A stretch of DNA of 64,000 nucleotides, taken from contig LR134136.1 in assembly GCA_900635495.1 (NCBI GenBank), forward strand, positions 3,596,001 through 3,660,000, read 5' to 3'. The translations under genes were made by a program, and so were the position numbers. This document shows positions 27,471-37,407 of this stretch, piece by piece; within the stretch, counting starts at the first letter, position 1, and each line of letters starts with the position of its first letter. The DNA is from Atlantibacter hermannii (lineage in GTDB: Bacteria; Pseudomonadota; Gammaproteobacteria; Enterobacterales; Enterobacteriaceae). The notes below the pieces were generated by a model that saw nothing but the letters and a program-made list of their open reading frames with translations, did no database searches and was not told where the DNA came from.

Positions 27471-30400
27471 TCATTCTGTCTGGTTGAACCGAAACAGGGG
27501 CAATAAGTAACGCTGAGCTTGCTCGACAATCGCGTCGTAATATTCCTGCTCCAGCGTACGCCATAAACGTTGATACCACATATCCGCGCCTTCGCCTTCA
27601 ACATTGTAACTTCCTGTCCAGGCCTGTATCAGCTTCGTGCGGGCTTTATGCTGGGTATCTTCATCCCACAATATGGCATCCGTTTCTTTGTTGTAGCAGG
27701 CTTTTAGCCACTCGCCCCCGGACTGAGGAAGCATAATCAGCGGCTCGGTTAAGCCAGATTTGTACCCCTCAATGAGCGTTTGCAGGTAGGCTTTTGCCTG
27801 CTCTTTCTCCATCGGCGGAAAGTGCCAGCGCGTGGATTTTCGCCCGTATAAACGGCTGCTCCCGTGACGCCCACAGGCACAATAGACAAGATGCTCAAGC
27901 CAAAGTTGCATGCCGTGCTCAACACGCAATACTGAGGGACGCCAGCGTAACAGCCCATCCTGCTGAACCTGCGGCAACCAACCGGTTATATGATGGCCCT
28001 CGATCTCAAGATCGATTTCCATATTTTCGCTTTCACAACGCAGGGCAATAATTTCATCCGCCATCGTTTGCATTTCTGCGAGCTGCTCTTCCCAAAACAG
28101 TTCGCCAAAAGGACCGTAAGGTAGCGAGCCCGAGGCTTTATAACGGCGAAAAAGCGGTTCGGGATCCTGTTGTTCCACCAGCGCCGTGAGCAAATCCTGG
28201 TTCAGGTAAAATTTATCCAGGCTATCGAGGGTAAAGGGTTCCGCATCCATTAACTCCACGTCTTCAGCGTGAAAGTTAACCCGCAGTCTCATCTGGAAGA
28301 AGGCGCGTACCGGATGCCGCCAAAAACGCGCCAGTTGTTCAAGCGTGATCTCTGTGGTTTCAAAGGGCGTGAGCGGATGAATGAAGGAAGGCTGCGCCTG
28401 CCCTTCTCCACACGCGGCGGGCAACCATTCGCGGGCATAACTCTGACGTTCATCGCCCACGCGGAAGTTTTCCGGCTCAAACGGCGTACGGGGATGCAAG
28501 CGGGTAAGATGTTGCTTAACGCGCTGCGCGCTCTCATCGCAGTTTAACGACGCGTCCCCCGGTAAATAATGGCTTTGCGCGACGTAATCGACCAGTTCTT
28601 CCACCAGCACCGACGGGAAGCGCTCCGCATTGTCCTGCACCGACCGGCCGATGTAACTGATGTAAAGCTGATGCTGCGCAGAAATCAACGCTTCAAGGAA
28701 CAGATAGCGGTCATCATCGCGGCGGCTTCGATCGCCTTTTAAGGGTTTGTCGCTCATTAAATCAAACCAAGCGGTGCGAGGGTACGCGGATAGACGCCAT
28801 CGTTCATGCCCAGCAGACAAACCACTTTAAACGGAATAGAACGCATCGGCATGAGCGTACAGAAGTTAACCGGCCCCGCCAGAAAACGCTGGCTGATGCG
28901 TTCCTGGTCGAGGCGCGAAGAAATTTCATCACGCAGTAAACTTAGCGGAACATCGTCTCCATAATGCGATGCCACGCCCTGTTCGATCATCGCCTGCCAT
29001 TGCTGTTCAATAAGCGTAAGCGCCGCTTCCGTTTCGCTGTCTGGCGCGAACAGGCTTTGCAATAAATCGCGGCATACAGGTAGCCATTCAACCAGCGGCC
29101 TGTCCTGGCTTAAACCTGCCCGCCAGAGATTGAGCTGCATCAGCAGATCCGCCAGATTCCCCGCCAGTTCGGCAATCAGACCGCTGGATTCGTCATACGG
29201 CAGGATCGATTGCCATTCGCCGACACGGCTTTCCATGGCGTAGCCCAGCAGCATGCGGGTCAGGCCAAAATGCCAGGTATGCTGCCCCGTCACGGGAAGA
29301 TCGAACTCCCGGACGTTATCGTCATCCATTCCCCACCGGATACCAGCTTCAGCGACCCACTGGCGCAAATAGCGAAGCCCTTGTTCATCAATGGAGAACC
29401 GTGCGGCGAGCGCGGGCACTTCCAACAATGCCAGCACATCTTCCGCCGTGAAGCGGCTGTCAGGCAGCGACAGCAACGAAATAAACGCCTGCAAAGCCGG
29501 ATGCGCTTGTCGTGCGCGTCGGTCGGATATCGCAAACGGGATGCGTCGTTTGTCGCGGGCGGCGCCAAATACGGCCTGAATGAACGGGCTGTAGCTGTCT
29601 ATATCCGCCACCATGACGATGATGTCGCGCGGCGTCAGATCAGGATCTTCTTCCAGCATTTTTAGCAACCGATCGTGCAGGACTTCAACTTCACGCTGGG
29701 GGCTGTGACAGACATGCAGCGTCAGGCTTTGATCCTGCGGATCTAATAGCCGTTTGCTCGCGCTGGTTTCATAGGTTTCCAGATCTACGCCTGCAACCGC
29801 ATGATTTTCGAGCTCCAGTAAATCGCGCTGAATACGATGCAGCAGGTTATCTGGCGTGATATCCACAAAGGCATCCAGTTCCTGAAACCGTTCGAGGCCG
29901 GACAGCAAAAACAGATAATCTCGTCCAAGTTTTCCCCAGGAAGCCAGCAATGGGTTAGCCGTATTCTGTTCGCCGTTATCGTTAAACAACGAAGGTGCCA
30001 GGACGCTATCCTGGAAAAGCGGGCTAATTTCATGCGTACGGGTTCGCTGGCGCTGCCGGCTCAACAGCTTCGCAAGATAGCTGGCGTCTTTGATATCCCC
30101 CCAGTAATAACGACAAGGGTTGGTGAATAAAAGGTGGATATCAATGTGTTTGCCGAGGGCCTGTAATGCCTCCAGGTAAACCGGAGGCAGCGCGGAAATA
30201 CCACAAATGAAAACTCGCTTCGGCAAACCTGCTGGTGCCTGTTCGGCATTTTCCAGCGTAGAAATAAACCGTTGATAAAGATTAGCGCGATGCCATTGCG
30301 GTTGGTTCAGTTGATCGGTTAATTCAACCAGCGCTTTCCACAGCGGCGCTTGCCACTGCTGAGACTCGCCAATGCCATCGATGGTTTCCCCAGCTTCCCA

Positions 30401-30844
30401 GCGCGCCAGCCAGTTGGGCCGGTAGACCAGATACTGGTCGTAGAGATCCGCAACCCGGGTGGCGAGTTGAAAACATTTACGCTTGTCCGGGTCATCGTCG
30501 AGATAATGACGAAGCAAGGCGAATTCTGGCCGTTCAAGCATTTGCGGCAGCAGCGTCATCAACTTCCAGCTCATGCTCTGCTTGCTAAACGCGCTCTCCA
30601 GCGGAACATCTTTTAATACGCGTACGAACATGTCCCAGATAAAACTCGCGGGCAACGGAAACTCAATATTCGCTGAAATGCCGAATTTTTTGGCCAGCGT
30701 CATCTGAAGCCACTGCGCCATCCCGGTGCTTTGCACCAGCACCACTTCAGGATCGAAAGGATCGGGTTGAGGGTGCTGCTCAATGAGATACTCCATGAGC
30801 TCCTCAAGCACATCCAAACGATTCGAGTGGTAAACCCGTAACAT
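27471..30844 (-). pseudogene. recC: RecBCD gamma subunit RecC, one frameshift as read
   Basis: RecC recognises Chi and holds RecB and RecD together. The N-terminal fragment (695 residues, start MLRVYHSNRLDVLEELMEYL) stops after YPRTLAPLGLI. The second fragment continues DLMSDKPLKGDRSRRDDDRYLF in another frame. The plus-strand run AAA at 28764-28766 needs one more A to give LAPLGFDLMSDKP, the family sequence. The reconstructed protein is about 1120 residues, as expected for RecC (1122 in E. coli). It is followed by a 155-base gap and ptrA. A sequencing deletion is most likely. Confidence 0.88.
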
Positions 30845-30869
30845 GTTAATTCCTCACTACTGCGCTAAT

Positions 30870-31190
30870 TTACGGGCATTGCAAACGGGATAACTCTCCT
30901 CGTCTGCCCGCTGGGCTGGTAACAATAACCGAAATGCTGACACATCCGGCCACGGATGTCTGCCCCCGCGTAACGGTCCAGCCAGAAGGCGGAGGGAGCG
31001 CAGAAGGTTCAACCTGTTGAGCGGCGATGCGCCAAAGTTCGCGATACTGCCATAATGAATGAAAACTTAGTGATAACCCCCGGTGATAACCCATTAATGA
31101 CGTTATCACCACACCATATAACACCAGGGCCACAAGCACTTCTGTCAGGCTAAAACCCTTTCTGACGCGTGGGCTCAGGGCAGCTGACAT
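30870..31190 (-). CDS. ppdC: Prepilin-like protein PpdC
   Basis: Type IV pilin-like protein of about 106 residues. It has the prepilin peptidase motif RKGFSLTEVLVALVLYGVV, where cleavage would follow the glycine and the fifth mature residue is glutamate. The start ATG 31190 is chosen because it gives a short basic leader; an upstream in-frame start exists at 31214. It overlaps ygdB. The group ppdA-ppdB-ygdB-ppdC forms a minor-pseudopilin set upstream of recC. In E. coli these genes are usually silent or of uncertain use. Confidence 0.85.
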   Translation of the reverse strand: MSAALSPRVRKGFSLTEVLVALVLYGVVITSLMGYHRGLSLSFHSLWQYRELWRIAAQQVEPSALPPPSGWTVTRGQTSVAGCVSISVIVTSPAGRRGELSRLQCP

Positions 31191-31591
31191 AACGTAGCCT
31201 CGCGTAACGGGCAAATATCAATCCAACCCTGCGAACTGAATGTCACGGCTGCCCCCCGCTTTCCCCAGCGCCACAGCGTCAGCGGCGGTTTATCCTGTAA
31301 ACCTTGCGCCGCCATCAGCACCTCTCCAGGCGAAACGGATTTAAGACAGGCGCGCCAGCCGTTCTCCGGCCTCATTTTGCACTGCCATTCGCTGGTGGGT
31401 TGCCAGTCAAGCGTCGTGCCCCATGCCTGAGCGGATAACGCGTTGTTAAATGCACTCATCGCCCTTCGCTCATTCATCAGCAGAGAAGACTCGGTGCGGA
31501 GGTGCTGCTCAAGGCCATGGAGCAGAACGGCGCCTAATATCAACAGCATCATCACCATTGAGACAGAAGAAAAGCCGCGCTGGCGGTTCAC
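31175..31591 (-). CDS. ygdB: YgdB, DUF2509 pseudopilin-operon protein
   Basis: 138 residues with a single N-terminal hydrophobic segment (VSMVMMLLILGAVLLHG) after a short basic leader MNRQRGFSS, resembling a PilX-type minor pilin without the canonical glutamate. The C-terminus ICPLREATLCQLP matches E. coli YgdB. It overlaps both ppdB and ppdC, so the genes are coupled. Confidence 0.88.
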   Translation of the reverse strand: MNRQRGFSSVSMVMMLLILGAVLLHGLEQHLRTESSLLMNERRAMSAFNNALSAQAWGTTLDWQPTSEWQCKMRPENGWRACLKSVSPGEVLMAAQGLQDKPPLTLWRWGKRGAAVTFSSQGWIDICPLREATLCQLP

Positions 31592-32148
31592 AGGTTGTAC
31601 CCCACAACCTGCTGCTCAACGGAGAGACGTCGGGTTGAGTCCAGCGCCGTTGAAGCTGACAGGGATATCGTGATGAGGGGCTTCCGCCCCGCTCTGGCCC
31701 GTTGCGTAACAACGAATGTCTCAACGTTAAACTGCGCCGGATCCGTCAGACGCTCCCATCCCTTACCGGCGCATTGCCGCGTCCCACGTTGGATCTCGAT
31801 ACTTTTATCCCGCAGGCGATAGCTGGTTTGCTCAGGCTCGGTCGCCGTCGCGCCGTCCCATTTACCATTGTGGTTGGCATCCCATTGCACCACCAGGCAG
31901 TTGCCATTTTCGCGAATATCTATCCCCCGCCCGGCGCACTCACCATGGCAATACCCTGCCCGCTGGACCTGTTTTCCGAGCGCAAAAGCCAGTTGCCAGA
32001 GATCGTCGCGCATGACATTCATCTGTGACTGATGCAGCATCGCACGCTGTAGCGATGGCAGCAGCCGCATCGTGCCCAACATGAGTATGCTGCTCAACGA
32101 CATTGCCACCAGCACTTCGATGAGTGAAAAACCGCGCGGGACTAACAT
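31588..32148 (-). CDS. ppdB: Prepilin-like protein PpdB
   Basis: 186 residues. Prepilin cleavage motif PRGFSLIEVLVAMSLSSILM at the N-terminus, with glutamate at mature position 5. PilW-like minor pilin; two cysteines lie in the segment YCHGECAGRGIDI. It overlaps ppdA by 7 bases and ygdB by 4. Confidence 0.9.
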   Translation of the reverse strand: MLVPRGFSLIEVLVAMSLSSILMLGTMRLLPSLQRAMLHQSQMNVMRDDLWQLAFALGKQVQRAGYCHGECAGRGIDIRENGNCLVVQWDANHNGKWDGATATEPEQTSYRLRDKSIEIQRGTRQCAGKGWERLTDPAQFNVETFVVTQRARAGRKPLITISLSASTALDSTRRLSVEQQVVGYNL

Positions 32149-32612
32149 GTGGCCCCACTCTTCATATTACAGGCACGAATGCGTCCCCAGGCGGAGACGA
32201 CGATGCGCCATTCGCCGCTTTCGTTTCGAAGCCGTATATGCCCCGGCCATGCCGTATTACGCAGCCCGAAGAAGCCTAAGCCTGGCGTTATCTCTACCAG
32301 TTGAACCTCAGGCGAAACCGCGTTGATGTGCCAGGAGGACGGGGTTTCACAGTTTGTGACTGTCTCCGTACGGCTTGCCAGACACCAGCCGCGGCCGTGT
32401 TGTTCCACCCAAAGCAGATGGTCGCGGTTATATCCGTTGGCATCTTCACGCAAACGGGTCAGGAAATCTCTGACCTGTAGCGCGGTTTGACGCAACTGCT
32501 GCTGTTGCTTCCAGTCCCGCCAGCCATACATACCCGCTCCGCCGAGCATAATGACAATCGTCATTACCACCATCATTTCCATTAATGTGAATCCGCCGGT
32601 TCGTTTTTTCAT
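32142..32612 (-). CDS. ppdA: Prepilin-like protein PpdA
   Basis: 156 residues, GspH/FimT-like pseudopilin. Motif TGGFTLMEMMVVMTIVIMLG at the N-terminus. First gene of the ppdA-ppdB-ygdB-ppdC-recC run; its start is 178 bases from the thyA stop, a gap holding the thyA terminator and presumably a promoter. Confidence 0.9.
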   Translation of the reverse strand: MKKRTGGFTLMEMMVVMTIVIMLGGAGMYGWRDWKQQQQLRQTALQVRDFLTRLREDANGYNRDHLLWVEQHGRGWCLASRTETVTNCETPSSWHINAVSPEVQLVEITPGLGFFGLRNTAWPGHIRLRNESGEWRIVVSAWGRIRACNMKSGATC

Positions 32613-32750
32613 GGCGCAAAGGTGCCAGAAAAAAAGCCGGGACTGGAGAATGAAAAGATCAACTCTCGCGTTGTCGCGAAAGATTTAGCGCAGATTGCAA
32701 TGCGTTGCAGGATTGTCGGAAGGCGTTACGCAGGAACGTTCTATAAAGTG

Positions 32751-32777
32751 AAAAAAACCGACGCATTTCGCGTCGGT
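32751..32777 (-). terminator. Terminator of lgt-thyA
   Basis: ACCGACGC and GCGTCGGT form an 8-pair stem (32757-32777) with a 5-base loop. On the minus strand it is followed by seven T. It lies directly after the thyA stop. Confidence 0.9.
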
Positions 32778-32790
32778 TATGGCAGAGTTT

Positions 32791-33585
32791 TTATATCGCG
32801 ACCGGTGCCTTTATACCCGGATGCGGATCGTAGCCCTCGATCTCGAAATCTTCGAAACGGTAATCAAACAGGGATTCCGGTTTGCGTTTGATGACCAGTT
32901 TCGGCAGTGCGCGCGGTTCGCGCGTAAGCTGCAGATGTGTTTGCTCAAGATGGTTGCTGTAGAGGTGCGTATCGCCGCCGGTCCACACGAAATCGCCGAC
33001 TTCAAGGTCGCATTGTTGGGCCACCATATGCACCAATAAGGCATAGCTGGCGATATTAAACGGCAGACCCAGGAACACGTCGCATGAACGCTGATAAAGC
33101 TGGCAAGAAAGCTTACCGTCTGCCACATAGAACTGGAAAAATGCGTGACAAGGCGCCAGCGCCATTTTATCCAGCTCGCCCACGTTCCAGGCGGAAACAA
33201 TAATACGCCGCGAGTCAGGATCGTTTTTTAACTGCTGCATTACGTTGGCGATCTGGTCGATGTGGCGACCATCTGGCGTTGGCCAGGCGCGCCACTGTTT
33301 ACCGTACACCGGACCAAGGTTACCTTGCTCGTCAGCCCATTCATCCCAAATGGAGACGTTATTTTCATGCAGGTAAGCGACGTTGGTATCGCCTTTTAAG
33401 AACCACAGCAGTTCATGAATGATGGAGCGCAGGTGACAACGCTTGGTGGTGACCAGCGGGAACCCTTCCTGCAGGTTAAAACGCATCTGATGGCCGAAAA
33501 TGGAGAGCGTTCCCGTTCCGGTCCGGTCGTTTTTTTGGGCCCCTTCGTTGAGCACCTTTTTCATCAAATCAAGATATTGTTTCAT
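32791..33585 (-). CDS. thyA: Thymidylate synthase
   Basis: Converts dUMP to dTMP using methylene-tetrahydrofolate. 264 residues, as in E. coli. The catalytic cysteine lies in MALAPCHAFFQFYV near residue 146. Phosphate-binding arginines appear in QRSCDVFLGLPFNIASYALL and DPDSRRIIVSAWN. The start is 7 bases after the lgt stop, so translation is probably coupled to lgt. Confidence 0.97.
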   Translation of the reverse strand: MKQYLDLMKKVLNEGAQKNDRTGTGTLSIFGHQMRFNLQEGFPLVTTKRCHLRSIIHELLWFLKGDTNVAYLHENNVSIWDEWADEQGNLGPVYGKQWRAWPTPDGRHIDQIANVMQQLKNDPDSRRIIVSAWNVGELDKMALAPCHAFFQFYVADGKLSCQLYQRSCDVFLGLPFNIASYALLVHMVAQQCDLEVGDFVWTGGDTHLYSNHLEQTHLQLTREPRALPKLVIKRKPESLFDYRFEDFEIEGYDPHPGIKAPVAI

Positions 33586-33591
33586 GGTTCG

Positions 33592-34467
33592 TTACGATAC
33601 CTGTTGCTGCGGGCGATGGCGATAAGCCCAAACCATCATCGCGATACCTGCGACGATCATCGGGATAGAAAGGATTTGGCCCATGCTGATGTACTGCACC
33701 CAGGCGCCGGTAAACTGCGCGTCTGGCTGGCGGAAGAACTCGACGATGATGCGGAATGCGCCATAACCAATCAGGAAAAGGCCGGAAACGGAGCCCATCG
33801 GACGCGGCTTACGAATAAACAGGTTGAGGATAATAAACAGCACGATCCCTTCCAGTACCATTTCATAAAGCTGTGACGGGTGGCGAGGCAGAACGCCATA
33901 GGTATTGAAAATCGACTGCCATTCCGGATGCGTGGCCAGCAGCGCGACATCTTCGCTGCGTGAGCCCGGGAACAACATTGCGAACGGAGAATTGGGATCG
34001 ACACGTCCCCACAGCTCACCGTTGATAAAGTTGCCCAAACGGCCAGCGCCAAGACCAAATGGGATCAGCGGCGCAATAAAATCGGAGACCTGGAAGAAGG
34101 TGCGTTTGGTACGGCGAGCGAACCAAATCATGACGCAAATTACGCCAATCAGGCCGCCGTGGAAGGACATCCCACCATCCCAGACTTTAAACAGATACAG
34201 CGGATTTTCGAGGAACAGCGGCATGTTGTAGAAAAGCACATAGCCGATACGGCCGCCCAGAAACACACCCAGAAAGCCCGCATACAGCAGGTTTTCAACT
34301 TCGTTTTTCGTCCATCCGCTACCGGGACGATTAGCGCGACGGATCGCCAGCCACATGGCAAACACAAATCCAACCAGGTACATCATGCCGTACCAGTGGA
34401 GGGAGAGCGGCCCTACGGAAAAGATTACCGGATCGATATCGGGAAAATGCAGATAGCCACTGTTCAT
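33592..34467 (-). CDS. lgt: Prolipoprotein diacylglyceryl transferase
   Basis: Inner-membrane enzyme that transfers diacylglycerol from phosphatidylglycerol to the lipobox cysteine of prolipoproteins. 291 residues from ATG 34467; another ATG two codons upstream (34473) is also possible. Seven membrane segments. The essential signature GRLGNFINGELWGR is near residue 143, and the catalytic-histidine region is in DGGMSFHGGLIG. Substrates encoded in this window include MltA, YgdI, YgdR and YgeR. Confidence 0.95.
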   Translation of the reverse strand: MNSGYLHFPDIDPVIFSVGPLSLHWYGMMYLVGFVFAMWLAIRRANRPGSGWTKNEVENLLYAGFLGVFLGGRIGYVLFYNMPLFLENPLYLFKVWDGGMSFHGGLIGVICVMIWFARRTKRTFFQVSDFIAPLIPFGLGAGRLGNFINGELWGRVDPNSPFAMLFPGSRSEDVALLATHPEWQSIFNTYGVLPRHPSQLYEMVLEGIVLFIILNLFIRKPRPMGSVSGLFLIGYGAFRIIVEFFRQPDAQFTGAWVQYISMGQILSIPMIVAGIAMMVWAYRHRPQQQVS

Positions 34468-34618
34468 AGTCATCACAACTCGTTGTTTATGCCGCTAAAT
34501 TTACAGTGCGGACTCAATGATGCGCCCGGTTAAGGGCGCTCCCAAAGCAGCGAATCATAGCACAAACACAAAGAAGCTTGCGGTTGGGTTGAAGGAAAAG
34601 ATATGTAAGAAACCGTCG

Positions 34619-36865
34619 CTACAGGCCGCCGCGAATCAGGCCTCCCATACCGCGACGCTCCATAAATGCCGCCACCTGGTGACGCACTTCCGTCGCCAGT
34701 TGCGCGTCAAGGCTACGTTTAGCCAGGGTTTGCGCCTCTTCCTGAGTGATATGGCGCAGCAGGTATTTCACACGGGCGACCGAACGGCCATTCATAGAAA
34801 GCTGGCGGAAACCTAAGCCGACTAAAAGCGCGACGCACATCGGGTCCCCGGCCATTTCGCCGCATAAGCACAGGTCGATGCAGTAACGCTGCGCTTCCGT
34901 CGCGATGGTGCTTAACGCTCTGAGCATAGCGGGGTGCAGGCTATCGTACAGGTTAGCGACCCGGGTATTGTTACGATCGACGGCCAGCAAATACTGCGTC
35001 AGGTCATTGGTGCCGACGGAAATAAAATCGATGCGATTGGTTAAATGCGGCAGCATAAAAATCATCGAGGGCACTTCAATCATCACGCCAATTCTCGGAC
35101 GGGGAATGGCGTAGCCCAGCATCTCTTCGACTTCGCGCCCGGCACGTTCAATCAAACGACAGGCTTCGTCGACTTCGTCGATGCTGGTGATCATCGGCAG
35201 CAGAATATTGAGGTTGCCAGTAGCGGCATTGGCTCGCAGCATGGCCCGCACCTGGACCAGAAAAATTTCCGGCTGATCGAGGGTTATGCGTATTCCGCGC
35301 CAGCCAAGGCAGGGGTTTTCCTCGCTGATAGGCATATACGGCAGCTGTTTGTCCGCCCCGATGTCGAGCGTACGCAACGTGACAGGTTTTTCATTGAACA
35401 TTTGCAGCATGCCCTGATACTGCGCAACCTGCTCTTCCTCGGACGGAAAGCCGCTTTGCAACATAAACGGGATTTCAGTGCGATAGAGCCCGATGCCGTC
35501 AATCCGGCTACCAAGCTTTTCTTCATGCTCTGGGCTTAACCCGGCGTTCAGCATCACCTGAACCCGTTCACCGCTTTTCAGCGCGGCTGGCTGGTCGACA
35601 TCGTCTTCCGCCAGACGGCTAAGCTCATTTTCTTCGCTGACTAAGCGCTGATATTCCTGAAGCAGTACCGGTTCCGGATCGACCAGCAGCTCGCCGCGAT
35701 ACCCGTCCACCACCAGCATACGACTATGCAGTATCGAGGGTTGGATATCTGCGCCCATCACCGTAGGGATCCCCATGGCGCGCACCATAATCGCGGCATG
35801 AGAGTTGGCCGCGCCGTCACGCACCACGACACCCGCTAAACGATCGTGAGGCAGTTCAGCGAGCGTGGTAGCCGACAGTTCATCAGCCACCAGGATAAAA
35901 CGCTCCGGCCAAGTGCTGGGGCTCTGAATGGTGTCGTCGAGATGAAACAGCAGCCGCTGCCCCAGCGCGCGCAGATCACCCGCGCGCTCTTTGAGGTAGT
36001 TGTCGCTTAACGCGGCAAACTGGGCGGCAAATTTCTCAATGACTTTCTTTACCGCCCACTCCGCTACCGAGCCTTTTGTCACCTCGTCGAACAGTTCGCG
36101 GCGCAACCGGGGATCCGACAATAAATGCGAGTAAAGATCGAAAATCGCTGCGGTCTCTTTTTGCGCACCCGCGGCAAAGCGTTTGCTGTAGCGTCGAAAC
36201 TCGCCGGAGGCCTCTTCAAGCGCGAAGGTTAACCGCTCCCGCTCAAGCCCCGGATCGAGGGTGGAGGCTTCCGACACTTGTTCCATAAGTGGAACCGTGG
36301 AATCCATCCAGCCCGGCGCGACCGCGACGCCAGGCGCAGCGGCGAGTGCACGGATACGGGTCAGGCGGTACTGGCCGAAAAGCGCGGCTAACTGGGATTG
36401 CGACAGGATCGCCGCCATTTGGGTGGCGAGCGTAACCAGAAAGGACTCTTCGCTTTCGTCGTACTGGCGAAGCTCGCGTTGCTGAACAACCAACACGCCC
36501 AGCAACTGACGGCGCTGAATAATGGGTACGCCAAGAAAAGCGCGGAAACGCTCTTCCTTTACGGCAGGAACATATTTAAAACTGGGGTGTTTTTGCGCAT
36601 CGGCAAGGTTAATAGGTTCGGCAAGGCGGCCAACCAGGCCGACAATACCTTCATCAAAGGCCAGCGTGACCGTGCGGCCACGCGGCTTTTTAAGCCCCCG
36701 GGTTGCCATCAGGTAATAGCAGCGACGATCGTTATCTGCCAGATAGACGGAACACACCTCGGTGTCCATCGCCAGGCAAACATCATTCACCAGGATATTC
36801 AGCGCTTCGTTTAATCGCGGCGCGCTGGCTACCTTTTCAACTATTTCTCGCAACTGGGTCAGCAT
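34619..36865 (-). CDS. ptsP: Phosphoenolpyruvate-protein phosphotransferase EI-Ntr
   Basis: First enzyme of the nitrogen-related phosphotransferase system, passing phosphate from PEP to NPr. 748 residues. A GAF domain (about 1-165) that senses nitrogen status is followed by the EI domains. The phospho-histidine is in GAANSHAAIMVRAMGIPTVMG (about residue 356), the PEP-binding arginines are in GLYRTEIPFM, and the active cysteine is in CLCGEMAGDP. It starts 11 bases after the rppH stop, so the two form an operon. Confidence 0.96.
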   Translation of the reverse strand: MLTQLREIVEKVASAPRLNEALNILVNDVCLAMDTEVCSVYLADNDRRCYYLMATRGLKKPRGRTVTLAFDEGIVGLVGRLAEPINLADAQKHPSFKYVPAVKEERFRAFLGVPIIQRRQLLGVLVVQQRELRQYDESEESFLVTLATQMAAILSQSQLAALFGQYRLTRIRALAAAPGVAVAPGWMDSTVPLMEQVSEASTLDPGLERERLTFALEEASGEFRRYSKRFAAGAQKETAAIFDLYSHLLSDPRLRRELFDEVTKGSVAEWAVKKVIEKFAAQFAALSDNYLKERAGDLRALGQRLLFHLDDTIQSPSTWPERFILVADELSATTLAELPHDRLAGVVVRDGAANSHAAIMVRAMGIPTVMGADIQPSILHSRMLVVDGYRGELLVDPEPVLLQEYQRLVSEENELSRLAEDDVDQPAALKSGERVQVMLNAGLSPEHEEKLGSRIDGIGLYRTEIPFMLQSGFPSEEEQVAQYQGMLQMFNEKPVTLRTLDIGADKQLPYMPISEENPCLGWRGIRITLDQPEIFLVQVRAMLRANAATGNLNILLPMITSIDEVDEACRLIERAGREVEEMLGYAIPRPRIGVMIEVPSMIFMLPHLTNRIDFISVGTNDLTQYLLAVDRNNTRVANLYDSLHPAMLRALSTIATEAQRYCIDLCLCGEMAGDPMCVALLVGLGFRQLSMNGRSVARVKYLLRHITQEEAQTLAKRSLDAQLATEVRHQVAAFMERRGMGGLIRGGL

Positions 36866-36876
36866 AGGCGTGTGGC

Positions 36877-37407
36877 TTAACCTCTTTTTCGTCGATAAGC
36901 AGGCGCGTGATTACGCACTGGCGCTGCTTCCTGCAATGCCATAACTACGCTGGCAAACTCTTTCATGACTCGACGATAAACATCGCGTTTAAAGGAGACT
37001 ACCTGACGCACTGGATACCAATAACTAACCCAACGCCACCCGTCAAACTCTGGTGTACTGCTGGTCTGCATATTGATATCGGAATCATTACTTATCAATT
37101 GCAGAAGAAACCATTTTTGCTTCTGGCCGATACACACCGGCTTAGTGTCCCAACGCACCAAACGCTTTGGTAATTTATAACGCAACCAGTTTCGGGTTGT
37201 AGCAAGGATCCTGACGTCTTTTCGCTGTAATCCGACCTCTTCGAAAAGCTCGCGGTACATGGCCTGCTCTGCTGACTCGCCGGGATTGATGCCCCCCTGC
37301 GGAAATTGCCAGGAGTGTTGGCCATAGCGTCTCGCCCACATGACCTGTCCCTGACGATTACAAATTACGATACCAACGTTCGGGCGGTAGCCATCATCAT
37401 CGATCAC
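36877..37407 (-). CDS. rppH: RNA pyrophosphohydrolase RppH
   Basis: Nudix hydrolase that removes 5' pyrophosphate from mRNAs and starts RNase E decay. 176 residues, E. coli length. The Nudix box GGINPGESAEQAMYRELFEEVG is complete near residue 38. The N-terminus MIDDDGYRPNVGIVICNRQG is diagnostic. It is upstream of ptsP and divergent from mutH across the DARS2-like region. Confidence 0.96.
   Translation of the reverse strand: MIDDDGYRPNVGIVICNRQGQVMWARRYGQHSWQFPQGGINPGESAEQAMYRELFEEVGLQRKDVRILATTRNWLRYKLPKRLVRWDTKPVCIGQKQKWFLLQLISNDSDINMQTSSTPEFDGWRWVSYWYPVRQVVSFKRDVYRRVMKEFASVVMALQEAAPVRNHAPAYRRKRG

Noticed and set aside
19064..30844. True loss of RecBCD function through recD and recC frameshifts
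   Set aside because: Both breaks are single-base changes in homopolymers, with perfect family sequence on each side and an intact recB; best explained by read error.
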